Positions 1 through 10,159 of a stretch of DNA of 64,000 nucleotides are shown piece after piece. The DNA lies in NCBI GenBank assembly GCA_032622095.1, contig CP136067.1:127757030-127821029 (forward strand). The letters are read 5' to 3'. The translations under genes were made by a program, and so were the position numbers. This DNA comes from Siphonodentalium dalli (Eukaryota; Mollusca; Scaphopoda; Gadilida; Siphonodentaliidae). Under the pieces are notes generated by a model. It was not told the origin of the DNA and searched no databases. It saw only the letters and a program-made list of their open reading frames with translations. Numbering within the stretch: position 1 is the stretch's first letter; the number at the start of each line of letters is the position of its first letter.

Positions 1-787
1 TTGAGTACCGGTACACTGTGCATGCAGTACATTATATTAATCAGAATATGGTTGAGGAACGAATATGAGTTACATGTATTCAAATTCCAAGGAGTCACAA
101 GTTATAACTCACACAATGGTAGCAAGTGTACATTGTGAATGATTGTCATATTGTTAAAACTGTCCACAGAAAGATGTGGAAGTTTGGCATTACTAATAGT
201 CTAGTGACCATGAATCTATGGTTGGAAAAACATACGAATCTATGGTTGGTAAAACATACCAGTCTGAACTTGAAGGGAATGCTTTGTTTTCAATTTCATA
301 TATATGTTCAGTTAATGCGCATTACTGGAATTTATTTACTCAAATACACAGCTATTAACATCAACAGGCATTTCTGTACAAACTAAATTACAACTGATAC
401 AATACCATTATGCCATGCAGTTTGATACTGCCTCATGGGCATGAATCCCCATGGCCCAGCACTGGCAGTAGCGGCAGTAGTAAAAGGGTAAAATTGTAAA
501 CACAGAAGAAAAGAAAAACACTTTCCCTTAATCATTCATTATTTTCAAAAACATTAGCTCGTACATTGCACTCAATAACGCAGAATTGAAACAGTTCCTT
601 TATTGAAATGCAGGAAATTTGGCTTATTTGGTAAATTTGACGTATAGAATCGTACGAGTAAACGATCTCTCTTGTTATTCGCTGTACATGTATAAATAGT
701 ACAAAACACATTTCGCAATTTGTTCAAACCTGTAGTTATCAATATATAATCATTACCTACATATCGATGATAATCAAGCGTACCAGA
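1..787. other. Unassigned intergenic DNA
   Basis: I see no gene or structured repeat here apart from a short imperfect duplication near 205-262. The small open frames show no recognisable domain. Confidence 0.5.
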
Positions 788-1605
788 CCGATGCACACGG
801 CTACGGGCAAGAGACCAGGACACACCGGGCTGACCATGGTTGTTCGGCTCAGTGTGAGAAAATTTTGAAAACTGTACAAGAAAATCGCAAATCCTAGCAT
901 CTAGACTGTCCTCAACTGAAGCTTTCCTATAGTGTTGGAAATTTCAAACCTCATACTCCCCATCAGGTTGGAAAATTCAGTCCACAAGTTTGACCAAATG
1001 TAGTATAATATTGTTTTGTTAAAATAATTATCAGTTTTGGATTGGCCACGGGGGAGGGAGAATGACACACCGGGCCGACCATGGTTCGGCCCGGTGTGCG
1101 AAACTTTTGAAATCTGAACAAGAAAATTGCAAAATCCTAGCATCTAGACTATAGCCTCAAGCCTTCCTAGAGTTGGAAATTTCAAACCTGACACCCCAAC
1201 TTAGGTTGGGAAATTTCCAACTGATGACAATTCCAATGACAATGTTGACCAAATGTATGCCACTATTGTTTTCTTAAATTAGCTAGCAGTTTTTGACTGG
1301 CCACGGAGAGGGACCAGGGCACAAGCTTTCCAAGTGTTGGAAATTTCAAACCTGTCACCCCCCCTAAGGTTGGAAAATTTCCAACTGATGACCATTTTAG
1401 TCAAAAATGTTGACAGAAAAAAGGAAAATATACAAATATTGGTCCAAAAACAATTAATTTCCCTAATAAATTGTTTGAAAATCAAACTACAAGAACATTT
1501 TAAACCTATTATTGGTGTTAAATTTCCAACTAATGTTTTGGCAGGTATGAAATTTCCAACTGTTGAAAATTTTGACCCCCCCCCCACCTGTTGCCACGTC
1601 TCTGA
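788..1605 (+). repeat. Dispersed repeat family A, copy 1
   Basis: This copy contains repeated internal blocks of roughly 250 bp. Each carries a 'ccacgg.gaggga' stretch, a block ending in 'tcctagcatctagac', and 'gttggaaatttc'. It ends at GCCACGTCTCTG, which resembles the inverse of the GCAGGGACGTGGC left end seen in copy 3. Copy 2 (21453-22372) and copy 3 (63701 onward) are in the same orientation. The left end here looks truncated. No coding capacity is visible, so it is probably a non-autonomous TIR element. Confidence 0.7.
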
Positions 1606-1720
1606 ACTCGCATCAAAGTCTTGCATGTACGTCTATCCAACACAACTCGCATTATGTACAGTCTTAAATGTACGCCTATTCATCATAACATTTACAAAAC
1701 ATCAACCAAAATTATCTTAT

Positions 1721-2040
1721 CTTGATGGACTAATTGCGATTAAAAACGTACTCGGTATTTGTGTATTTGAACCATGGAACGAAGATCGACAATTTTGACC
1801 AGATTATTATTCTGCGTGCTATTTCGTGCACTATTCAGACCTCTATTTCAATAGAAATTAGAACAGGCATTTGCATACTTGGATGGACTAAATGTGACCA
1901 GAAACGTACTCGGTATTTGCGTGCTTGAACCATGTAACGAAGATCGACAATTTTGACCAGATTATTATTCTACGAGCTATTTCATGCACTATTCATACCT
2001 CCATTTCAATATAAATTAGAACAAATAACAAAGAAAAGAT
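1721..2040. repeat. Tandem duplication, unit about 158 bp, two copies
   Basis: The block starting 'ttgatggactaa' recurs about 158 bp later. Both copies share 'acgtactcggtatttg' and 'cgacaattttgaccag' with scattered substitutions. Confidence 0.85.
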
Positions 2041-2191
2041 AAATACCCGTTCTAATGCAGAACCGCCCCATACATAAGCTTAATTTCAATTCATTCTCTC
2101 TCGTCTTGTGGTAGCATTGGTTGATGATCCACAATCAAATGTTTACTATAGAATTCTGCCTGATATACAGTAGAAATAGATTAATAAATCT

Positions 2192-2346
2192 GGGCCCAGT
2201 TTCATGAAGCAAGGACTTTAGATGATCTTAAGTTGGACTTAATCTAAGATGTTAGGTGGAAGTTATGGTGTTTCATTTCCGTTTCACGAACGCGTATCAT
2301 AAAACAATCTGCAGTCCATCTTAAGTAGAAAGTTAAGTTCCCGCGA
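2192..2346 (+). mobile_element. MITE-like fragment with GGGCCCAGTTTCATGAA end
   Basis: It starts with GGGCCCAGTTTCATGAA and continues through CTTAAG-rich sequence to a 'gtttcacgaac' block. A related copy in the opposite orientation lies at 8217-8400. The expected second terminal repeat is not seen here. Confidence 0.6.
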
Positions 2347-2399
2347 TTTTAGACTGGTCCGCGTCCATTTAGAACAGCTGTCCTCTGTATGCTATATTA

Positions 2400-4470
2400 G
2401 TTTTTATTCCATTTTGAAGAGGAATATTTCCTCTACAACATATCCGAAATCCGCTAAAATCCGCTTTGAGCAAACTTTTTAACAGAGATTTTTTTAAATG
2501 CTCATTTTTCGATCTTGTGAAGTACGTTTTTCTACAATATCCCTCATCGGCGACACAAGAACGCATTAATCCTCCATCCGATATATAGCAGTTTGTGTAA
2601 AAGAGTATAGGGGGCGAATAGAGTGACAAGTACAGAAAACAATGCAATCGCGGCGATGAAATGGCTGTCAAAATGGCCGCAACTACAATCCATGCTACGA
2701 TGAAAGCAACATATTGGATAACCCCCTATAAGCGAAAATACACATTTGTAATTTACAAGAATGTTGTTATATATCTTTAAAGGTACACATATAATTAAAA
2801 CATATCTATCTGAATGATTTATCGATCACTGCTACGCACGTTAACCCAATGATTTACGTTCGGGTTTTCTTATTAGAATACATCCAACAGTCGGACCAAA
2901 AACAGTTATTTTGGGCATGCAACACACGAAGTAATATTTCGTCACACAGTGCGTGGTAGTTTCCTTTTGGAATGATGATTAATTATTGAATGTAAAGCAG
3001 AAACTGAAGAGCCCACCCTATCTGTGTAAATACTAGTTATATTTCCAGAATTTTCAACACTCTCCGTGACAACAAACCATACACGTATGTCGTAATGCTG
3101 ATTATACTGTCAAGAAACACTTATCTCTTCAACAGAATAGTACCCTATCCAACTAGATCGAAGAGACTGTACGTCGTACATTTTATTTAGTACTAATTTT
3201 CATGGTGCTCCCAAACCGGTTTCTTAGTAGACAATTATGTTCAAATTACTTCAATCGGCACTTTACAACATGAATATGTACCCCGCAATACACACTATTA
3301 GTTGTCAGTATCTTGTTGTTTGAAATTATGTTCCCATTGCCACCCACATACTTGCGCTAAATATCAGGTCATCAGCGTTTACAGTTATTAGTTCTGTGTC
3401 TACCATTCACTCAATGTTGCTATTTATGGTTTTGTATGCAGCAGATATGTGTAACATTAGGGAGAATGGGTAAACGCGGCGATGCGGTTGCAGAAAAGGT
3501 CGTACGTTTCGCGTATATGTGGCCTTAGTGCATTTAAGTGCACATAATTTCCAGGTATAAAGACAGTCTCTGCCATAGAGTATGTAGGCAAATTTATTGA
3601 AGATAGTCTATTGTAATCATTTGTATTTTGATAAATTGCGTTCATGGTATACCACCATGTATTTGTGTGATAAAAATGAAATATTCGTATTTAATCACTT
3701 GACCGGAGGCAACTATGACTACTATTTTAAGACACGGACAATAGGATCTACACATTTTACCTAGTACCATATGAATAGCTCTCATACTGTTCTATAGTAG
3801 TGAATTTTGACAGACTGGGTGTTGTAAATTCCAAAATAAATGATTATCGGTCACATTCGTGAGACTGTTTTCATTACATATATTTCTGCTTCTAGAAAAG
3901 GTCACACAATGAGTACGTCCATATTAGATCACATTTAACTGTTTTAATACACACATATTACACGATTCAAGATAAATAGTACAGATAAAACTGCGTTATT
4001 CTTCTATTTCTTGGCGACCAAAAAGTCCACATTCAATCGTTGTATGAGACCTGGCTTTCGGTTGCTCTCTCGCGAGATACATTAGAGAGAATTCTTACAT
4101 ACTATTATTAATAGCTCCCCTTATACTCTGAAATCATTCTTCCTCGTATAATTCGACGGCCCGTTCGTTCTTGTATAACCAGCTATTCAATTTTCCGCAA
4201 ATTGTAAATTTCATTCGATTTTGTCCATTTTGGCGGCCATTTTGGACAGACATTCTACCGATATGGTTTACGACTAATGACTTATGGGGGGATTTTATTT
4301 TATTACTAATTTGGTATTTGTTGGCGCACCTACCACCGAAATTCAGGATTTTTCTATGCCAACTGCCATCATGGACGCCATCTTGTATTACAGAAAATGC
4401 TCAAAGCGGATTTTAGCGGATTTTGGATATGTTATAGAGGATATATTCCTCTTCAAAATGGAATAGAAAC
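2400..4470. mobile_element. Possible TIR element, about 2.07 kb, with 73-bp terminal inverted repeats
   Basis: Positions 2400-2472 and 4398-4470 are inverted copies sharing 'attccattttgaagagg' and 'aatccgctaaaatccgc'. The 1.9 kb between them has no recognisable transposase, and I see no clear target duplication. It could equally be two independent inverted copies of one short repeat. Confidence 0.5.
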
Positions 4471-4476
4471 CAACTT

Positions 4477-5241
4477 AGTCCAACAAATTTCTAGGTTGAC
4501 CCTAAAATTTTAGTTTATCGACCAGACTAGTATGTTGTCTTGAGATAGGTATTAGGGCGGTTCTAAATATAATCAGGAGATTCTAATGAAAGGGCGATAA
4601 TCAGTATAGTGACTGGTGCATACTAAATGGGTGCGCTTTGTTTAACTGCATGCATGTGTTTTTCGGGTCAATTTCCATGCACATAGCTGCATTCTTCTAA
4701 TATTATATACAAACAGAGCGAGCTTCAATATGTTAAAGGGACTTACATATTTTAAAGGTGAAACTCAACTGAGGCAAGGGTCTGTGTTCGCTCCTTTCTG
4801 ATTTCTGGAATTAAGTTATAATACATGATACATCCTTTTGAATAATCTAGTTCCAGGAAACCGAATATTTCACAACCATGGTTAAAACATGTAATGGTGA
4901 CATCACGGGGCAAGCGCCGAGCTAAATTTAACGCCCTGTATTAATTGCCAAAAGGCGTGATATATATACTAACACGAAACGCTATTTATTTATTTTATAT
5001 AGTCAAATATGAATAGTACTTCACACCAAGCTCCAAATAGGCTGTATTTTTAATCAGAGACAAAAATGTATAAGCCATATATATAATTGATGTTAATGTC
5101 ATCTGCTCTGCTTCTATCGACATATATGCTAACAGCCTATGAATTAATAAACTGCGGATGAACTTTGAAACTATACGTATGTTGCTACGTTAAACGACAA
5201 TTTTGCATATAGATGTTTTGATAACACCAAAGCGATGACTT
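4477..5241. other. Unassigned intergenic DNA
   Basis: No gene is seen. Two left-end-like motifs, TTAAAGGGA (4735) and TTAAAGGTG (about 4754), occur close together, but I found no right-hand partner for either. Confidence 0.4.
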
Positions 5242-5821
5242 TTAAAGGGATATTGTACTCAAATTGTTGTTGGTTTCTGTAGTCTCTGAATCGTAGAATA
5301 AGGTCGTAGAACCAGCTTTCCGTTATTTGAAAGTCTGTTGAGTACGAAGTAATGTTACGGATGGCAGATTAGCCGGAATGCGAAAATACCAATTGTCGTT
5401 GTCGAGTAATTTTTTGACAATTTTCAAGCAAATGTATCGAATAAATGTTATATTATATGCATACTAGTCCCGTATACTTATTTAAGGCGTTTATAATCAC
5501 TAGTCTGTGAGTAGCTTGAGTTTACACCCCGAATTAACATGATTTTTTTACCCGATCACGTGTGTCATGAGTTGCCCAATCCACTATCCGTGAATAATTT
5601 TGATTACGTCTTGTAAACGGAAATTCGTAATTTAATTTATGGCTTCAGCCATAAATTAAATTGATATCAAATTATTAACGTTGATTTTAAGATAACCTAT
5701 TAACCTGAACGTTTACAGAATACATCTACGACTCAAATGATTTAGTTTCCTATACATTATCGATATTAGATCGTTGTTATCACCGATAATTTATTGAAAA
5801 TGGCGTACAGTACCCCTTTAA
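5242..5821. mobile_element. T2/Kolobok-like MITE with TTAA target duplication
   Basis: TTAA at 5242-5245 and 5818-5821 flanks a 572-bp element. The ends read AGGGATATTGTACTC on the left and AGGGGTACTGTACGC on the right, inverted. With the flanking TTAA both ends give TTAAAGGRR, the signature known for the Xenopus T2 MITE group related to Kolobok. There is no coding region. A 34-bp near-perfect palindrome sits inside. Confidence 0.72.
5629..5662. repeat. Palindrome, 16-bp arms with 2-bp spacer
   Basis: AATTTAATTTATGGCT is followed by TC and its exact reverse complement. It lies inside the 5242-5821 MITE and could form a cruciform or hairpin. Confidence 0.95.
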
Positions 5822-6052
5822 TACAGATATAAAACGGGGAGAGATAGTTCATAGTGCTATATGATGTAACGCGGACCTCGGTGTGCCCGCGAGCCGTGTA
5901 CTATATATATGCTATTTTTATTTCTCAAAGTTAAAACAATTAATGTGATGCAAATGGAATAAATGTATGTGTGATCTGAGATTCACGTGGGTGGATTATG
6001 ATAATATACTTGGGCTTGTTATGTATTATTCTCCTGCCGATATAAACGGGGG

Positions 6053-7100
6053 TAGGGGAGACCGGGGCATGTTGGAACGTGGGGTATATTGAAACACCCC
6101 ACAAAACAGCATCTACAATTGCCACTTATTTGTGGAAAACACACAAATAACACAAAGAAATTCTGACTATTCTCGGAATGGTGTAAGAGATAGGCAAAAA
6201 AATCGTTTCTGGGGGGTATCAAGTAATTTTTTTGATTTCCAGGTTGCATCAATGTTCAAGATAAAATTTCGAGACGCAAAGGGTGTAACTTATGTCAGTT
6301 GATCCAGTTTCATTTCATTTCAGTCATAAATAAAAACAATTGCCGATTAATTAGTGTCTTTCCAAGATCGTGTACCATTATACCATTTGTCCACGTTTGG
6401 GGCATGTTGGAACACCCCATTGTGTCCCCATAGTGCGACTTACGGGAAAACCCCATCATAATTATGCATTGAGCTAGTATAACTAACCAGTATGGAAAAA
6501 ATCAGATGGAATTTTGGATGAATGCATCTCAGTTGCTTGCAACCATATCCTAAATATGATTTCAATACGTTTTCGTTGATGACTAATTATTTTTGTGGCA
6601 AATGGGGAGGTTTGTATCGATAGCACTAAAACCCCTTCCAAATTTTGCCTTGCTACGTCCCTCCTGTGTGTGAAACGACGTTTTCATTGGATGTGTTGCG
6701 TTTTCCAATGATGAAGATTTCTCGAACATACTTTATTTACCGGACTCAGCGATTATGTTTCATACTAGTAATTCAATATAGTTCTTGGAATACATTAGTG
6801 GTTTTACCTCTATTATACATTGATTTCATATGTGTTCCTTATACGATCAGTGTTCTGACTTACCCCGGTCGATGTTCCAATTTGCCCCTGGTTTCAAACA
6901 ACCCGGGGCATATGCTGGAACGAATTTATTTTCGACTTTTTCCACGTAAAAGCGAAATAGATCATACATAATGATATGCCACATTTAAAGTCTTTGGTAT
7001 ACTTTATAATAAAAGTTGAAAAAACGAAGGGGCCCATGCTCACATTTCCCTGTATGTGTGATTGAATAAAAAACGTTCCAACATGCCCCGCTCTCCCCTA
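6053..7100. mobile_element. TA-flanked TIR element, about 1.04 kb
   Basis: The element 6055-7098 has 25-bp TIRs: GGGGAGACCGGGGCATG at the left, and the same with one mismatch (C to G) inverted at the right, both continuing TTGGAACG. TA dinucleotides flank both ends, as expected for Tc1/mariner-type insertion. Degenerate internal copies of the terminal motif occur near 6396-6415, 6862-6880 and 6902-6920. No transposase is recognised. Internal open frames show no domain. Confidence 0.75.
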
Positions 7101-7534
7101 CATATACGTTATCATTACCGAAATATTGCATAGCCTGGACACATTTAATAGCCATGAGTGTGCGTAACCACATGTACCACAAATCATTATTTACATTTGA
7201 TAGAAAAACAGCTGAGTATAAATACTATTATCCTATGTGAAAATATTCATAACAATTGTCATAACATTATTACTGTCTATAGTAAGATTGTATGTGATTT
7301 GAATCTACTGAAGTTAAAGCCACAATCATGGCGGTTTGCGCTCCAAAATACACCTAATTATATTCGCTTTTTAATTGTCCCAGGTACAGATTATACATGT
7401 ATGTCGATAATTACTTGATCTACCTTTCTACTGCCATCATATGTCCCAAAAAAGACACATTGAAGTAATAAAATACAACATTGAACATGGTATTTGGGTA
7501 CCAAACAAACAACACCAGGTACGCGTCATGGATT
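7101..7534. other. Unassigned intergenic DNA
   Basis: I see no gene or clear repeat in this stretch. Confidence 0.4.
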
Positions 7535-7632
7535 AAAAAGAGCGTTCCCTCTCAGTCTACTCCTGGTGTGGTATACATAAAAAGAGCGTTCCCTCTCAGT
7601 CTACTCCTGGTGTGGTATACATAAAGAGCGTT
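7535..7632. repeat. Tandem repeat, 44-bp unit, two full copies plus a partial
   Basis: The two 44-bp units starting at 7535 and 7579 (each containing 'agagcgttccctctcagtc') appear identical. The third breaks off after 'aaagagcgtt'. A related sequence with the 'ataaagagcgttt' motif and a downstream 'cagctgga' block occurs at 20760-20880. Confidence 0.9.
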
Positions 7633-7683
7633 TGTTTCACTTCTGTGCGAAAACATTGAAAACAGCTGGAAATGGCTGCAACC

Positions 7684-7791
7684 ATCACAGGTCCCCTGTT
7701 GCGACAACTCCACCACGAGTATCCACCTTAATGTGTTAAGGTATTAAGGTGGATACTCGTGGTGGGATTGTCGCACCAGGGGACCTGTGAT
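7684..7791. repeat. Long hairpin, arms about 48 bp (foldback/MITE-like)
   Basis: The left arm begins ATCACAGGTCCCCTG and ends CCACCTTAAT. After a roughly 10-base loop the right arm is its near-perfect reverse complement, ending GGACCTGTGAT. AACC directly flanks both ends and may be a 4-bp target duplication. A transcript would form a long dsRNA stem. Confidence 0.9.
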
Positions 7792-7792
7792 A

Positions 7793-8216
7793 ACCATGGC
7801 ATATATATATATATTTATTTTTTATTTTTAGAGAATATGTCAATATTTCGTGTATTTGCCAACTTATATTTTTTTTATACCTCCTTCCAAATTACGTAGA
7901 CAAAATTTGAAAGCTCGAATGATTTATGTCCATTTAAAACAAGTGATGCCATGTGCATGTATGTGAACATATATTATTGTTTTTCACCAGTTAGAACGGT
8001 AGAGTCCGATCTGGGTGGTTTACAGTTAGAAGTGAACACCCCGGCCGCCAATCGCGCAACCACTGGCACGCCCCTGTCAGCGTGTCATGCAGTTGGTTAT
8101 TAATTACTACCATTTCTGAAAAATCCACCCATATCCGCAAGATGTTCAGTTAAATATATTTATAATGATATACATGAACAAGAAACCACCCATCTTTCCG
8201 ACCAAATGCGGATAAT
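7793..8216. other. Unassigned intergenic DNA, AT-rich at the left
   Basis: A short (TA)n run at about 7801-7812 and T-rich sequence are present. No gene is seen. Confidence 0.4.
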
Positions 8217-8400
8217 ATCTTAGGTCTTAACTTTAAGTTTAGCTTAAGACACCTCACCCCAAACTTAAATTTAAGACCAAAGTTAAGACCTTCTTAATTT
8301 AGGACCTTGTTCGTGAAACGCACTTATGACTGAAGCTTGAACTTATGACCATCTTAAGTCCCAACTATTGTCATAAGTTGCTTTCATGAAACTGGGCACA
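8217..8400 (-). mobile_element. MITE-like copy with CCCAGTTTCATGAAA end
   Basis: On the minus strand it starts GTGCCCAGTTTCATGAAA. It is rich in CTTAAG-type blocks and includes 'gtttcacgaac', as does the fragment at 2192-2346. Confidence 0.6.
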
Positions 8401-8820
8401 TAATTCGAGCTTAAATTGAAAGAAATGATATCCATTTAAAGGCTCTCGCAATGGGTTAATGTCAAATAACGAATTTTTGCGTGTGAAACCCATTGTTATG
8501 TAAACAAAAACTGTTACCGTGATTAGTTAAAAACAAAACCCTCGCTATTCGTGTAATAAGTTCAAATATCTTATTTTGAATATGATCTTAAGAATATTTT
8601 TTACCTTTTCCAATGTTTACCGTCAGGTTTTGATTAAACTCTGGTATCTTATTTGAATAATTGGACTTGTATTGGTACTTCCACTGTAACAGTTATGTTA
8701 ACATAACAACGGTTTTGATATCCGAAAACTCATTATTGGAGAGCCATCAATGGAAATAAGAACACAGTCAATCTATTTGTTATGCATTTGTTGGTGATTA
8801 TTGATGCACATACTTTTAAA
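8401..8820. other. Unassigned intergenic DNA
   Basis: No gene is seen. A TTAAAGGCTC motif at about 8437 resembles a T2-type left end but has no visible partner. Confidence 0.4.
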
Positions 8821-8981
8821 TAAGGATTAACTGTCATGTGGACTGTTTTTATGGAGATGTAACCGTGAGGTAAGTGGTCATAACTTGTGTAAAACCCGAA
8901 GGGTTTTACATACAAGTTATGACCACTTACCTCACGGTTATACATCTCCATAAAAACAGTCCACATGACAGTTAATCCTTA
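8821..8981. mobile_element. Near-perfect 161-bp palindrome (foldback MITE-like)
   Basis: The arms 8821-8897 and 8901-8981 are reverse complements apart from two 2-bp insertions in the right arm. They are separated by a 3-base loop (GAA). The outer ends read TAAGGATTAAC and GTTAATCCTTA, so TA flanks an AGGATT...AATCCT element. Two open frames that appear inside mirror each other and are not genes. Confidence 0.93.
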
Positions 8982-9919
8982 TATTTATTACATTTAGCGA
9001 AAAAGCCACTTATGTAAATGTATTTAAATCGAAAAGTGTATCGTGACAAAACCAGCCCAAAATATCCCATTGCACGCTTGGCAAAAGTTAACAGGAACAA
9101 TTGAAACCCGCTGATTTATTAAGTCAATCCTGCGCGAATCCAAATGCGCACAAAACATTACGCGTTCGTATTTCCAAACCCAAATGACGTATCGATGTTG
9201 TTATGAGCTTGGTGTTATGAGCTGTTGCGCATTCACCGATAAATAATTACAACTAGCCACGTGGGCGGTGACCAATAGGAATTCTGGATTTAGTGATGAC
9301 AACACTTAGTATGTAAATATTATGTAATATCGCACGAAACCACTTCGAAAACCTTGGGTTCATTCAAAGGCACGGATGGCCTTCTTTATGGGTTATAATT
9401 TTGAAACAACAGTTACCAAATTATGAACAAGACAGTCAAAGAATGTGGGGTCGCTCACCAGACTGCAAAGACTGGGACTTTGGAGACCACAACAGTCAGA
9501 ACTTTTCATAATCACTTTAAAAGAAGTATAGATCTAAACAGGATATGTGGCTAGAGAGGCTTCATGAATGTAGATCAGTGAATATCAAATTACCAAATAT
9601 ACCTCGAAATTACCAAATCTAACTTGAAATTACCAACTGTACACTAGTGATCACCCCCTCCTCCAGCTCAAGAAGTCCCCTCTCGCCCGGGCTGCAGACT
9701 CCCAAGTCTTAGGTTGAAATTTCACAACCGACATCTCAAACTTTCTCAATTGTTGGAAATGTTCAATCTCACAAGCGCTTTATATAAAACCATTTAGACA
9801 TGTTTAAAGCCCAATTACCCATGGACCCAACAACACTATATGTATGTCAGATTAATCAGTCAGGTAGTTCCAAGGTAGACGTTTTAATAAATTTTGTATT
9901 TTAATGATTTTTTAGACAC
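8982..9919. other. Unassigned intergenic DNA with a small tandem repeat
   Basis: No gene is seen. Near 9587-9640 three degenerate units of about 21 bp share 'aaattaccaa'. From about 9650 to 9770 the sequence weakly resembles repeat family A ('attgttggaaatg'). Confidence 0.4.
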
Positions 9920-10159
9920 AAAAGTCTTAAGTCCCCATAGTCCCGTCATTTCTTAGCGGGTTGACCTCATGTTAACAGATCTGAATCTCAGTCACTAAAG
10001 GATCCTCCATACTATATGGTCCAACCTCTATTGAGAAGACATTATAAGTATTACTATAGAGACATACAGTTATGTCCCTGGTCCCACCTTATTTAACCGG
10101 GTGACCCCATCTGCATAAATTTGAATCCCATACAACAAAGAACCCTTCATACTAAATAT
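9920..10159 (+). repeat. Degenerate tandem repeat ('tatgtccctgg...gaccccat' type), left part
   Basis: At least two diverged units share 'atgtccctgg', 'gggtgacc' and 'ctccatac.a.atat'. The same repeat continues at 13060-13440, on the other side of the 10160-12998 element. The element therefore appears to have inserted into this repeat. Confidence 0.65.

Noticed and set aside
4735-4765. Two further T2-type left ends
   Set aside because: No matching CCTTTAA right end of an acceptable distance could be assigned to them.
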